A stretch of 64,000 nucleotides of DNA, taken from positions 62,001 to 126,000 of the forward strand of contig NZ_WFLJ01000003.1 of NCBI RefSeq assembly GCF_009208735.1, read 5' to 3'. The DNA comes from Janthinobacterium rivuli. GTDB taxonomy: Bacteria > Pseudomonadota > Gammaproteobacteria > Burkholderiales > Burkholderiaceae_D. Shown one piece after another: positions 26,549-34,962 of this stretch (positions are counted from its first letter, which is position 1; every line of letters starts with the position of its first letter). The translations under genes and the position numbers were made by a program. The notes beneath the pieces were generated by a model. That model did no database searches, was not told the origin of the DNA, and saw only the letters and a list, made by a program, of their open reading frames with translations.

Positions 26549-26830
26549 ATGTGGCAAACCCTCATCGTCGCCCTGATCGTCGCAGCCGCGCTGCTGCATT
26601 TCTCGACCAAGTACCTGCCGGCGGGCGTGCGCCGCGCCATCGTGCGCGGCCTGGTGCGCTGCGGCCTCGATGAGGCCAAGCTGTCGACCTTCTTCAAGGT
26701 GGCGCCCGGTTGCGGCAGCGGCTGCGGTTCCTGCGGCTCCTGCGACAGCCCGCCGCCGCCGTCCAACACGCCGCCGGCCGACGGCAGCAGCAAGCGCGTG
26801 ATCCTGATGCAGGTGCAGCGCCAGGATTGA
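26549..26830 (+). CDS. Cys-rich single-span FeoB partner (DUF6587-like, FeoC position)
   Basis: This 93-residue protein has one N-terminal membrane helix (residues ~4-18), an amphipathic basic stretch, and a Cys cluster (Cys38; then Cys55, Cys59, Cys62, Cys65 in CGSGCGSCGSC). A Pro-rich linker and a short basic tail complete it. It sits where feoC lies in enterobacteria but has no winged-helix fold, so it is a different protein. From memory a DUF6587-type family of this form is linked to feoB in proteobacteria. The Cys cluster suggests a metal or Fe-S site at the membrane; its role is unknown. The ATG follows GGAGAACACC. Confidence 0.75.
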   Translation: MWQTLIVALIVAAALLHFSTKYLPAGVRRAIVRGLVRCGLDEAKLSTFFKVAPGCGSGCGSCGSCDSPPPPSNTPPADGSSKRVILMQVQRQD

Positions 26831-26894
26831 TGTATGTCTGGCCACGGGCCCACCCGTGGGCTACACTGGGCTTTCCGCATGGCAAGGAGTGGCA

Positions 26895-27056
26895 ATGGCG
26901 ATACTGTTGATCTTCATGTTTTTGTTTGCGGTCGCCACCTGGCTGCTGGCCAGCCGGCGCGGCCGCCACGGGGGACTCTGGTTCGGCATCGGCCTGTTGC
27001 TCGGGCCGTTCGCCTTGCTGGCGGTGGCGGCCTTGCCGCCCGTGCCGACGCGCTGA
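26895..27056 (+). CDS. Small two-helix membrane protein
   Basis: The predicted 53-residue protein is almost entirely hydrophobic (two helices, residues ~2-18 and ~28-46) with a basic RRGRHGG turn between them. The ATG at 26895 is preceded by AAGGAG 5-10 bases upstream. No family is recognised; small paired-helix proteins of this kind are common but poorly known. It ends before a terminator and could be the last gene of the feo transcript, although 64 bases separate it from the Cys-rich gene. Confidence 0.55.
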   Translation: MAILLIFMFLFAVATWLLASRRGRHGGLWFGIGLLLGPFALLAVAALPPVPTR

Positions 27057-27070
27057 CCCTGTATTGTTAC

Positions 27071-27093
27071 AACCCGCCATCGCGGGTTTTTTT
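27071..27093 (+). terminator. Rho-independent terminator after the small membrane protein
   Basis: An AACCCGC/GCGGGTT stem (27071-27077 and 27082-27088) with a CATC loop is followed by a run of T residues ending at 27093. The leftward AraC gene stops at 27092, inside its T-tract. Confidence 0.85.
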
Positions 27094-28012
27094 ACGCCTG
27101 CGCGTCCGCGTGGCGCAGCCGGTACTGGCGCGGCGAGCAGGCCATGACGCGCTTGAAGGCGTGGCTGAAGGCGCTGTCCGAATCGTAGCCCAGCGCCTGC
27201 GCGATCGACGTCACTGTCGCGTCACTGTCCCTCAGGCGCCGGGTGGCCAGGCGCATGCGCCAGCGCAGCAGGTAATCGAGCGGCGTCACGCCCACCCGGT
27301 TCTTGAAGTGCAGGGCAAAGGCCGAGCGCGACTGCCCCGCGACGGCGGCCAGCTGCAGCAAGGTCCAGCGCCGCGCCGGCTGCGCATGCATGGCCTCGAT
27401 GGCGGCGCGCAGCCGCGGATCGGCCAGCGCGAACAGCCAGCCCACCGGATGCGACGCCTGTGCTGCCAGGTACTGGCGCAGCATCTGCAGCAGCATCATG
27501 TGGCCCAGGTGGCGCGTCATCAGCGCCGCACCGGGCGCCGTCGCCTGCAATTCCTGCGCCAGCCGTTGCAAGGCCCAGTGCAGCACGCTGGCCTGGTCCG
27601 TATCGCCGCGCACGTGCAGCAGCGGTGGCAGGCAGTCGAGCAGGATGGACGCCTCGTCGCCAAAGCTGAAGCGTCCACCGATGAGGAAGAAATCGTGTTC
27701 CGGCGCGCCGTGACGGGCCACGCCTTGCTGCGCGTGCCGGTACACTTCCAGCGCCGGCGCGGCCGGCAAGCCGGGTGCGCTGGCCAGGGTGAATGCGCGC
27801 CCGGGCGCCAGCAGGAAGCAGTCGCCCGTCTGCAGCGGTACGGGCGCGTCGATGCCCGCGACCGTCAGCCAGCAAGTACCTTCGATCACAGCGTTGAACT
27901 TGATGCCGTCCGGCGGCGGGAAGTCGATGGCCCAGTCGCCACCCGCCTTCAGGCCGGCAAAATAGGAGCTGCGCGTATCGAGCAGCGAGAGTACATCGGA
28001 GAGCAAATCCAT
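27092..28012 (-). CDS. AraC-family transcriptional regulator
   Basis: This regulator of about 306 residues has an N-terminal cupin-like sensor (about 1-175; GDWAIDFPPPDGIKFNAVIEGTCWLTVAG is the AraC-binding-domain 6 pattern). Its C-terminal AraC helix-turn-helix pair ends SFKR-like: SFSHAFKRVMACSPRQYR, with a first helix-turn-helix LLQLAAVAGQSRSAFALHFKNRVGVTPLDYL. The start is taken at the ATG at 28012; a start 12 bases upstream is possible. It is divergent from the SDR gene 130 bases away and probably controls it. Confidence 0.92.
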   Translation of the reverse strand: MDLLSDVLSLLDTRSSYFAGLKAGGDWAIDFPPPDGIKFNAVIEGTCWLTVAGIDAPVPLQTGDCFLLAPGRAFTLASAPGLPAAPALEVYRHAQQGVARHGAPEHDFFLIGGRFSFGDEASILLDCLPPLLHVRGDTDQASVLHWALQRLAQELQATAPGAALMTRHLGHMMLLQMLRQYLAAQASHPVGWLFALADPRLRAAIEAMHAQPARRWTLLQLAAVAGQSRSAFALHFKNRVGVTPLDYLLRWRMRLATRRLRDSDATVTSIAQALGYDSDSAFSHAFKRVMACSPRQYRLRHADAQA

Positions 28013-28141
28013 GGCGGGGTGCAATTCTGGACGATGGCGACAGTATTGCGGATTTTACGCCATTCACAGTCCTGTTCCTGGCACACACAATGTCCATCTC
28101 GCCAGCGATTCGGACTGGCGCCACTTGCAAAGGCAGACCCC

Positions 28142-29131
28142 ATGGACAGCATCGACAACAAACAAACTCCCCTGCACACCGGCTTCAACGCCAGCACGAC
28201 CGCCACCGAGGCGCTGGCCGGCCGCGACCTGTCCGGCATGCAGGCCATCGTCACGGGCGGCGCGTCGGGCCTGGGGCTGGAAACGGTGCGCGTGCTGGCC
28301 GGTGCCGGCGCCCGCGTACTGGTGCCGGCGCGCGACCCGCATCAGGCGCAAGCGGCCCTGGACGGCAAGGCCGGCGTGGAGGTCGCCGCGCTCGACCTGC
28401 TCGATCCGCGATCGATCGATGCCTTTGCCGCCGCTTTTCTGGCCACCGGCCGCGCCCTGCACGTGCTGGTCAACGGCGCCGGCATCATGGCCACGCCCTT
28501 GCTGCGCGATGCGCGCGGCTACGAGGCGCAGTTCGCGACGAATCACCTGGGGCATTTCCAGCTGACGGCGCGCCTGTGGCCCGCCTTGCGGCAGGCGCAG
28601 GGCGCGCGCGTCGTGTGCGTGTCGTCGCTGGGACACCGGCAGGCGGGCGTCGACCTGGACGACCCGCATTTCCTGCGCCAGCCGTACGATAAATGGCGCG
28701 CGTATGCGCAGTCGAAAAGCGCCAATGCCCTGTTTGCCGTGGAACTGGACCGGCGCGCTGCGGCGCACGGCGTGCGCGCCTTTTCGCTGCATCCGGGCGC
28801 CATCCTGACGCCGCTGGTGCGCCACCTGGACCTCGACGACTTGCGCCGTGTGGGCGCGCTCGATGAGGCCGGCCAGGTGAATCCGCCGCCGCAATCGGCT
28901 TTCAAGAATGTGGCGCAGGGCGCGGCCACGGCCGTCTGGTGCGCTGCCAGCGCGCAGCTTGAGGGTATGGGCGGCGTGTATTGCGAGGATGGCGACATTG
29001 CCGCCCTGGTGGCGGACGACAGCATGGGGCCGGGCGTGCGGCGCTGGGCCATCGATCCCGAGCAGGCGCGCCGGCTATGGGCGCTGAGCGAACGGATGAC
29101 GGGCGTGCGTTTCGATTGCGACGCGGCATAA
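28142..29131 (+). CDS. Short-chain dehydrogenase/reductase
   Basis: This 329-residue NAD(P)-dependent oxidoreductase of the classical SDR fold has the cofactor site TGGASGLGLE and the structural NGAG. The catalytic Ser is in CVSSLGH, with the Tyr-Lys pair in YAQSKSAN. Its long C-terminal region (over 60 residues beyond the core) and the RWAIDPEQARRLWALSE tail are typical of the retinol-dehydrogenase-like/oxidoreductase group often paired with AraC regulators. The ATG at 28142 follows AGGCAGACCCC weakly; the substrate is unknown. The AraC gene lies divergently upstream. Confidence 0.9.
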   Translation: MDSIDNKQTPLHTGFNASTTATEALAGRDLSGMQAIVTGGASGLGLETVRVLAGAGARVLVPARDPHQAQAALDGKAGVEVAALDLLDPRSIDAFAAAFLATGRALHVLVNGAGIMATPLLRDARGYEAQFATNHLGHFQLTARLWPALRQAQGARVVCVSSLGHRQAGVDLDDPHFLRQPYDKWRAYAQSKSANALFAVELDRRAAAHGVRAFSLHPGAILTPLVRHLDLDDLRRVGALDEAGQVNPPPQSAFKNVAQGAATAVWCAASAQLEGMGGVYCEDGDIAALVADDSMGPGVRRWAIDPEQARRLWALSERMTGVRFDCDAA

Positions 29132-29157
29132 AAAATGCCGGGCAAGGCCCGGCATGT
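29130..29157 (-). terminator. Terminator of the GH3/NagZ-type gene
   Basis: On the minus strand the stem ATGCCGGGC/GCCCGGCAT (29147-29155 and 29135-29143) is followed by TTTTTTAT. It overlaps the end of the rightward SDR gene. Confidence 0.9.
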
Positions 29158-29176
29158 GCAGGAGGGCGGCGTGAAC

Positions 29177-30718
29177 TTACGCCTTGCCCGCCAGCTTGTC
29201 GACCACCGGCACCAGCGCGGCCGGGCGGCAGCCGAAGGCGGCCAGGCGGCCTTGCGCGTGGGGCGCCAGGTCCAGGTCGTACGGCAAACGGCCCGCCACC
29301 AGCCACAGTTTATCCTGCGGCAGGGCCTCGATCAGGCGGCGCTGGCCGGCGACGAACATGGCGTTATACGTTTGCAGCACGATCTGCCGTGCACCTTGCG
29401 CGAAGGCGATGGCGGCGTCGACTTCGTCGTCCAGCGCCTCGGCCGACAAGGCATGTTCGCGCACGTCGAGGCCCGCTGCCAGCAGCGCCGGCAGCATCGA
29501 GCTGCGCGCTTCCTTGTTGCGGCCCAGCGCCACTTCGTCGATTTCGCTGCGCGAGCGCACTTCCACCGTCAGCAGGGTCACGGGCAGACTGGGGTCGAGC
29601 GCGCGGTAGTCGCCTTGCACGCGCAATGCCGCCTTTTGCAGCAACTGCGACAGGGCCATGGCGGCCGGCTGCATCAGCGCCGGCGGCGTGAGCGGGCGCG
29701 CGCGCCAGTCGCGCACGGCGCGGTTGCGCTTGAGTTCCGCCACGCGGGCGCAAGCGGCGTCGATGCGGGAGAGCGCGATGTCGCCGCGCTCCACGGCGGC
29801 GAGGACGGCGTCGATGGCCGCCGTCTGCTGCGCTTCGCGGTGCGAGATGAGGACGATGTCGGCGCCCGCCTGCAAGGTGGCGATGGCGCCCTGGGCGATG
29901 CCGATGCCGTCGGCGATGGCCGCCATTTCCAGGCAATCGGTGATGACGACGCCCTTGTAGCCCATCTCTCCGCGCAGCAGGTCCGTCAGCACGCCTTTCG
30001 ACAGGGTGGCCGGCACGCTGGTGTCGGCCTCGAAGGCGGGGAAGACCACGTGCGCCGTCATGATGGCGTCCACGCCGCCGGCGATCGCCGCGCGGAAGGG
30101 CGCCAGTTCCACGGCGCGCAGGCGTTCCTTGTCGTGCGGGACGAGCGCCATGGCGTAATGCGTGTCGGTGGCCGTGTCGCCGTGGCCGGGGAAGTGCTTG
30201 GCGGTGACGGCCATGCCGCTGGCGCGCTGGCCGCGCATGGCGGCCATGCCGTAGTCGATGACGGTGGCGGCATCCTCGCCGTACGCGCGCACGCCGATGA
30301 CGGGATTGTTGCGGTTGTTGTTCACGTCCAGCACGGGCGCCAGCAGCAGGTTGATGCCCACCTGGCGCATTTCATCGCCGCTGATCTCGTTCATGCGCTC
30401 GCAGTCTTCGATGGAGCCGGCCGCCTGGAAGGCCATCGCTGCCGGAATCGGCGTGATGCCCTGCTCGATGCGCATCACCATGCCGCCTTCCTGGTCGATG
30501 GAGATGAGCAGCGGAATGTCGGATACTTCCGCGTTGATTTCCTGCAGTTCGCGGCACAGGGCCGATACTTGCGCGGGCGTGTGCACGTTGCGGCGGAACA
30601 GGATCACGCCGCCCACCTTCTTTTCGCGTATCAAGGTCTTGATATGCTCGTCCGCCTGCAGGGCGTCGAAGCCCACCATGAACAACTGTCCTACTTTCTC
30701 GCGCAAACCCTGCTCCAT
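29177..30718 (-). CDS. nagZ: GH3 β-N-acetylhexosaminidase (NagZ-type)
   Basis: This is a 513-residue GH3 enzyme. Its N-terminal TIM barrel carries the NagZ signature KHFPGHGDTATDTHYAM (about residues 170-186), which provides the catalytic Asp-His dyad, and a nucleophile Asp in VITDCLEMAAI. It is longer than the ~340-residue E. coli NagZ and has an extra C-terminal domain of about 170 residues, as in two-domain Bacillus-type members. No signal peptide is visible, so it is probably cytoplasmic and acts on GlcNAc-anhMurNAc muropeptides during cell-wall recycling. The ATG at 30718 is preferred over an upstream start because GGAGGAG lies 7 bases before it. The recycling kinase/uridylyltransferase pair amgK-murU is 15 kb to the right. 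Confidence 0.8.
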   Translation of the reverse strand: MEQGLREKVGQLFMVGFDALQADEHIKTLIREKKVGGVILFRRNVHTPAQVSALCRELQEINAEVSDIPLLISIDQEGGMVMRIEQGITPIPAAMAFQAAGSIEDCERMNEISGDEMRQVGINLLLAPVLDVNNNRNNPVIGVRAYGEDAATVIDYGMAAMRGQRASGMAVTAKHFPGHGDTATDTHYAMALVPHDKERLRAVELAPFRAAIAGGVDAIMTAHVVFPAFEADTSVPATLSKGVLTDLLRGEMGYKGVVITDCLEMAAIADGIGIAQGAIATLQAGADIVLISHREAQQTAAIDAVLAAVERGDIALSRIDAACARVAELKRNRAVRDWRARPLTPPALMQPAAMALSQLLQKAALRVQGDYRALDPSLPVTLLTVEVRSRSEIDEVALGRNKEARSSMLPALLAAGLDVREHALSAEALDDEVDAAIAFAQGARQIVLQTYNAMFVAGQRRLIEALPQDKLWLVAGRLPYDLDLAPHAQGRLAAFGCRPAALVPVVDKLAGKA

Positions 30719-30848
30719 GCTGCAACTCCTCCGGTATGTATTGTGACGACGGCATACGTATTCTGGCACCGTGGTGGCGCATCGTGGCGGTCACCGGAAA
30801 GCTGCCTTGGTTTTGTACTTGTTTTGGTATTGTATTGGATTTGGGTTT

Positions 30849-30890
30849 TTGCGCAAGTGGTTATTAAGTGGTATTGCTCCACTTGCGCAA
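30849..30890. repeat. Perfect 12-bp inverted repeat after the glutamate-synthase-like gene
   Basis: TTGCGCAAGTGG (30849-30860) and CCACTTGCGCAA (30879-30890) form a perfect hairpin with an 18-base loop. No T-tract follows it on the minus strand, so it is not a classic terminator, though it lies 9 bases past the stop at 30899. It may be an mRNA 3'-end stabiliser or a protein-binding palindrome. Confidence 0.65.
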
Positions 30891-30898
30891 GCCTGGCT

Positions 30899-32509
30899 TC
30901 AATCCAGGCGCTGGAACGATGCCGATTGCGCCTTGGGCCAGTACAGGCCGAACACGGGCGGCAGCTGCGGCAGCTGGCTCGGGTCGAGTAGCTGGCCCGC
31001 TTCCAGGAAGGGAAGCAGGGCCGACGCCAGTTTCACCTGGTTGGGCGAGATGCGCCGCACCAGGTGGTGCGGGCGCAGTTCCTGCGGATGCGCCAGGCCG
31101 GCGGCGGCGATCAGTTCGGCCAGCGCCTTCATGGTGTTCTGGTGGAAGTGCGCCACGCGGGCGATCTTGTCGGGCACCACCAGCGCGCGCTGGCGCTGCG
31201 GGTCTTGCGTGGCCACGCCGGTGGGGCAGCGGTCCGTGTGGCAGCTTTGCGACTGGATGCAGCCCAGCGCGAACATGAAGCCGCGCGCCGAATTGCACCA
31301 GTCGGCGCCCAGCGCCAGCAGGCGGGCGATGTCGAAGGCCGTGATGATCTTGCCCGAGCAGCCGATCTTGATGCGCTCGCGCAGGTTGGCGCCCACGAGA
31401 GTGTTATGCACGAGCACCAGCGCTTCCTGCAGCGGCGTGCCCACGTGGTCCGTGAATTCCAGGGGGGCGGCGCCCGTGCCCCCTTCGCTGCCGTCGACGA
31501 CGATGAAGTCGGGCGTGATGCCCGTTTCCAGCATGGCCTTGACGATGGCGAAGAATTCCCACGGGTGGCCGATTGCCAGCTTGAAGCCCGTCGGCTTGCC
31601 GCCGGAGAGCGTGCGCAGGCGGTCGATGAAGTGCAGCATTTCCAGTGGCGTGGAAAAGGCGCTGTGCGCGGCCGGCGAGACGCAATCCTCGCCCGCCATC
31701 ACGCCGCGCGTGGTGGCGATCTCGATCGTCACTTTCGGCCCGGGCAGCACGCCGCCGTGGCCCGGCTTGGCGCCCTGCGACATTTTCAGCTCGATCATTT
31801 TCACCTGCTCCGAGCTGGCGTTGGCGATGAAGCGCTCTTCCGAAAACGTGCCATCCTGGTTGCGGCAGCCGAAGTAGCCGGAACCGATTTCCCACACCAG
31901 GTCGCCGCCATTTTCGCGGTGGTAAGGGCTGATGCTGCCTTCGCCCGTGTCGTGCATGAAGCCGCCGCTGCGCGCGCCGCCGTTCAAGGCCAGGATGGCG
32001 TTGGCCGACAGGGCGCCAAAGCTCATCGCCGAGATATTGAAGACGCTGGCCGAATACGGTTTGGCGCGCGGGCAGTCCGGGTGGTTGCCGATCTCGATGC
32101 GGAAGTCGTGGCCCGTGACCTTGGCGGGGGCGATGGAATGGTTGATCCATTCATAGCCCGCTTCGTACACGTCGAGCTGGGTGCCGAACGGGCGCTTGTC
32201 CGTCTGCTCCTTGGCGCGCTGGTAGACGATGCTGCGCTGGCTGCGCGAGAACGGCGTCGCCTCGCTGTCGCTTTCCAGGAAATACTGGCGGATCTCGGGG
32301 CGGATACTCTCAAAAAAGAAGCGGAAGTGCGCGAGGATGGGGTAGTTGCGGCGCAGGGCGCGCTTGGTTTGCAGCAGGTCGCTGATGCCGACCAGGGTCA
32401 GCGCACCGGCCAGCAGGGGCAGCCAGTAATGATCGTAATAAAACAGGGACAGGACAAAGATGGCGGCCGTCGCAATGAAGGTCAGGTAGCGAAATGGTAC
32501 TAGGTGCAT
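30899..32509 (-). CDS. FMN-binding glutamate-synthase-family protein
   Basis: This roughly 536-residue protein has two N-terminal membrane helices (residues ~5-45) followed by a GltB2-type FMN domain (SFGALSANAILALNGGA; PGHGGVLPGPKV; DFIVVDGSEGGTGAAP). It carries the iron-sulfur motif C-x5-C-x4-C in GCIQSQSCHTDRCPTG, as in glutamate synthase. It lacks the amidotransferase domain, so it cannot use glutamine alone. Stand-alone FMN-binding GltB-like proteins are widespread and of uncertain function. The ATG at 32509 is chosen because GGAG lies 6 bases upstream; a GTG 6 bases further upstream is the alternative. Confidence 0.88.
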   Translation of the reverse strand: MHLVPFRYLTFIATAAIFVLSLFYYDHYWLPLLAGALTLVGISDLLQTKRALRRNYPILAHFRFFFESIRPEIRQYFLESDSEATPFSRSQRSIVYQRAKEQTDKRPFGTQLDVYEAGYEWINHSIAPAKVTGHDFRIEIGNHPDCPRAKPYSASVFNISAMSFGALSANAILALNGGARSGGFMHDTGEGSISPYHRENGGDLVWEIGSGYFGCRNQDGTFSEERFIANASSEQVKMIELKMSQGAKPGHGGVLPGPKVTIEIATTRGVMAGEDCVSPAAHSAFSTPLEMLHFIDRLRTLSGGKPTGFKLAIGHPWEFFAIVKAMLETGITPDFIVVDGSEGGTGAAPLEFTDHVGTPLQEALVLVHNTLVGANLRERIKIGCSGKIITAFDIARLLALGADWCNSARGFMFALGCIQSQSCHTDRCPTGVATQDPQRQRALVVPDKIARVAHFHQNTMKALAELIAAAGLAHPQELRPHHLVRRISPNQVKLASALLPFLEAGQLLDPSQLPQLPPVFGLYWPKAQSASFQRLD

Positions 32510-32614
32510 GGGCACTCCGGGGAAGTCAGACTGATATTGCTGAGTGTACCGGTGATTTGTAGATCTTGCTGACTGGCAAAGTGTACTGTCAGAGTGACGC
32601 TATCCATACGTGCG

Positions 32615-32732
32615 ACACCTGACAAAACCGTAGCGAGCGGCAGCGATTTGTGGCCGAGAAGCGCAACCGTACTTTAGTACGGTGAGCATCGCCGGCCGCA
32701 AAGCGCGACGCGCAGTAGGTTTGGTCAGGTGT
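32615..32732. repeat. Palindromic intergenic element, copy 2 (E2)
   Basis: A 118-bp element with terminal inverted repeats: left ACACCTGACAAAACC, complement of right ACACCTGACCAAACC (14 of 15). Its core holds CGTAGCGAGCGGCAG, CGAGAAGCGCA, the palindrome CCGTACTTTAGTACGG and GAGCATCGCCGGCCGCAAA, in the same order as in the inverted copy at 36925-37069. It begins directly after the TAA stop (complement of 32733-32735) of the M48 protease gene. Confidence 0.85.
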
Positions 32733-33743
32733 TTACCGTTGTGCCGCGCGGATGCGCTCGACCCGTTCGGCGCTGGCCGGATGGCTCGACAGGTACGGCG
32801 TGCCGTGGTCCAGCTTGCCCAGGGCGACAAACACTTGCGCCAGGTGTTCCAGGGGAATGTCGTTCTGGCGCAGCATGGCGATCGCGTAGTCGTCCGCGTC
32901 GCGCTCGACGTCGCGCGAGTACTTCAAGTCCAGCAGCAGCGGCGGCACGGTCGCCACCACCGTCGACACGTCGCCGAACAGCAGCGCCGCGCCGGCGCCC
33001 ACGGCCGAAGTCTGGATGATGCGCCGCGTCAGGTGACGCTGCTGCAAATGCCCCAGCTCGTGCGCCAGCACGCCCATGATGGCCTGGTCGTCCGGCAGCA
33101 GTTCGATCATCTCATCGGTCAGCACGATGTCGCCGGACGGCAGGGCAAACGCGTTCGGGCCGATCTTGCTCTTGCGGAAAACGATGCGGTGCACGGGCGT
33201 GCTGTCGCCAGGCGTGGCCAGGCGCGCGAACTGGGCGCGCAAGGCTTGCTGGCGCGCAGCATCAAGTTTACTTGGCGCAAACATGTGGCTGTCGAGGAAA
33301 TCGAGCACGCCCTGGCCCAGCTGGCGCTCGACGGACTGGGGAATCGCATACGCGATCCCCTTCGCCACCACGGGCAGCAGGTATTGATAGCTGAGCCACA
33401 GGGCTACGATGGTGGCCACCGTGGCCAGCAGGGCGCCGCGCCAGCTTTGCTGCAGCCGCACCACCCAGCCGTCGCGGTGGCCCGTGTCGTGCAGCATGTC
33501 GTTGAAGGCCGCCTGGTCGGCGATCTCCAGGTAGGCGCCATCGGCAAAGCTGACCTTGCGCACGGCGTGGCGGCTGCGTTCTGACACGTGCAGTTCGCCC
33601 AGCGGGCAACTGCGCTCGATGTCGCCGGCCAGCATGGCCTGGCCATCGCGCACGCTGAGCGTGACGTGGTACAGGCGCGAGGTCTGGCCGTCGAAATAGC
33701 GGGCGGCCAGCGCGGCGTGGTCTTCTTGCGTGGTGGCGTTCAT
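32733..33743 (-). CDS. M48-family zinc metalloprotease with N-terminal membrane region
   Basis: This 336-residue protein has an N-terminal ~90-residue β-rich domain, one membrane helix (residues ~95-120) and an M48 peptidase domain with the zinc motif HELGH (VLAHELGHLQQRH). A downstream Glu (YSRDVERDADDYA) is the third ligand. The domain order and a tail containing SSHPASAERVERIR resemble stand-alone periplasmic M48 proteases of the BepA/LoiP type, but with a preceding soluble domain. The ATG at 33743 is 2 bases after the DUF898 stop, so the genes are coupled. Its stop codon abuts the palindromic element E2. Confidence 0.88.
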   Translation of the reverse strand: MNATTQEDHAALAARYFDGQTSRLYHVTLSVRDGQAMLAGDIERSCPLGELHVSERSRHAVRKVSFADGAYLEIADQAAFNDMLHDTGHRDGWVVRLQQSWRGALLATVATIVALWLSYQYLLPVVAKGIAYAIPQSVERQLGQGVLDFLDSHMFAPSKLDAARQQALRAQFARLATPGDSTPVHRIVFRKSKIGPNAFALPSGDIVLTDEMIELLPDDQAIMGVLAHELGHLQQRHLTRRIIQTSAVGAGAALLFGDVSTVVATVPPLLLDLKYSRDVERDADDYAIAMLRQNDIPLEHLAQVFVALGKLDHGTPYLSSHPASAERVERIRAAQR

Positions 33744-33745
33744 GC

Positions 33746-34798
33746 TTACATCGACAGGTCGAAGTCCAGCAGGTCGGCCATGCCTTCGCCCGTGGCCGAC
33801 ACTTGCTGGCCCGTGGCGGCGACAAACTCGTCCAGGCTGCCATGCACCAGCATCGAGGTCGCCTCCAGGCGGTACTTCAGCCAGCGCACGTGGGCGAACG
33901 GCGTAAACAGGCCCAGGGTGACGACGACTCCCAGCAGGTTGGTCAGCATGACGAAGGTGGTGCGGCCCCACGTCAGCTGCGACTGGAACTGGTGCTGCTG
34001 CAAGCGCGTATGGTTCCAGATCAGGTTCTGGATCATGGTCAGGAACAGCGGCAGCACGGTAAACGCCCACAGGTACAAGGCGCCGATGGCAAACAGCAGG
34101 CTGCCAATCTTGGTCCTGTCATTCGCATTGGCCGCGAACGAGGCGAACACGCTGCCGAAGACGACGAATATCAGGACCAGCAGGCCGCCCAGCAGCAGCG
34201 CGAAGAACAGCAAATAGGTCTTGTAAAAGCTGCCGACCGTGGCGTCAAAGCTGAAATGGCTGGCGCCGAAACGGCTTTGCGTGTGCTGGAAGCGCTTCAG
34301 GCGCTGGTGCAGGAACGGCGTCATCAAGCCTGCCGTGAAGGTATTCAGGATGGGCAGCCACAGGAAGTATTTGTAGGCTTCCCTGGCGCTGCCGCCGAAA
34401 CCGAAGCGGATGCCGCGGTAACTGGTGTTGTACAGCTTGAACTGCAGGCTTTTCCATATCAGCCAGGGCAGGATGGCTGCCAGCAGCACGAACATCAGCA
34501 GGCCCACGAGGGGCGCAACTTTCAGGGCGATGTTGTAACCGCCAATCAGCACGACGGCCACGATGCGGCCCTTCAGGATGGCGACGGCATTGCCGTGGTA
34601 TTCGAAGCTGCTGCCGGCCAGGTGGGTACTGGAATAGAAATAGCGGTTGCGGCGCACCTTGGCCCAGGCGGAATAAATGCCCAGGGTAACGATGCTCAGC
34701 AGCAGGTTGACGATCCAGATACGGAAGTATTCGCTGCCGGTGGCGCTGAAGGTGATGGCTTCGCGCTTGGGCGCGGTGTTGTTTGTGTCGAAATCCAC
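33746..34798 (-). CDS. DUF898 (YjgN-family) multi-spanning membrane protein
   Basis: This 350-residue protein has at least six hydrophobic segments and the DUF898 pattern FSATGSEYFRIWIVNLLLSIVTLGIYSAWAKVRRNRYFYSSTHLAGSSFEYHGNAVAILKGR; a similar block repeats in the second half (LGLFTPFAHVRWLKYRL). Function is unknown. The GTG start at 34798 is supported by AAGGA 8 bases upstream. It is translationally close to the downstream M48 protease, an association that I regard as a probable functional pair. Confidence 0.88.
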   Translation of the reverse strand: MDFDTNNTAPKREAITFSATGSEYFRIWIVNLLLSIVTLGIYSAWAKVRRNRYFYSSTHLAGSSFEYHGNAVAILKGRIVAVVLIGGYNIALKVAPLVGLLMFVLLAAILPWLIWKSLQFKLYNTSYRGIRFGFGGSAREAYKYFLWLPILNTFTAGLMTPFLHQRLKRFQHTQSRFGASHFSFDATVGSFYKTYLLFFALLLGGLLVLIFVVFGSVFASFAANANDRTKIGSLLFAIGALYLWAFTVLPLFLTMIQNLIWNHTRLQQHQFQSQLTWGRTTFVMLTNLLGVVVTLGLFTPFAHVRWLKYRLEATSMLVHGSLDEFVAATGQQVSATGEGMADLLDFDLSM

Positions 34799-34962
34799 AG
34801 GGGGTTTCCTTACTTATTGGAAACAAAACAAGATAAGGGAAGATTGAAAAGTTATCAATTGAAAATACTGTTTTTCATATTTTTTTTTGCATATCTTCAT
34901 GCGCTGCCCGATCCAGCCGTCCCGGCTATACTGGAACTCAACCATCGCCTAACGGGAAAACC

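Noticed and set aside
24623-26845. 740-codon open frame on the − strand opposite feoB
   Set aside because: feoB has all GTPase motifs. The antisense product is a His/Gln/Arg-rich low-complexity shadow.
26834-28141. Long upstream extension of the SDR reading frame
   Set aside because: The extension crosses the small membrane-protein gene and runs antisense to the AraC gene. The SDR fold begins only after the ATG at 28142.
33744-34070. N-terminal extension of the M48 protease frame into the DUF898 gene
   Set aside because: It overlaps a conserved membrane protein in another frame; the ATG at 33743 is 2 bases after the DUF898 stop and fits coupled translation.
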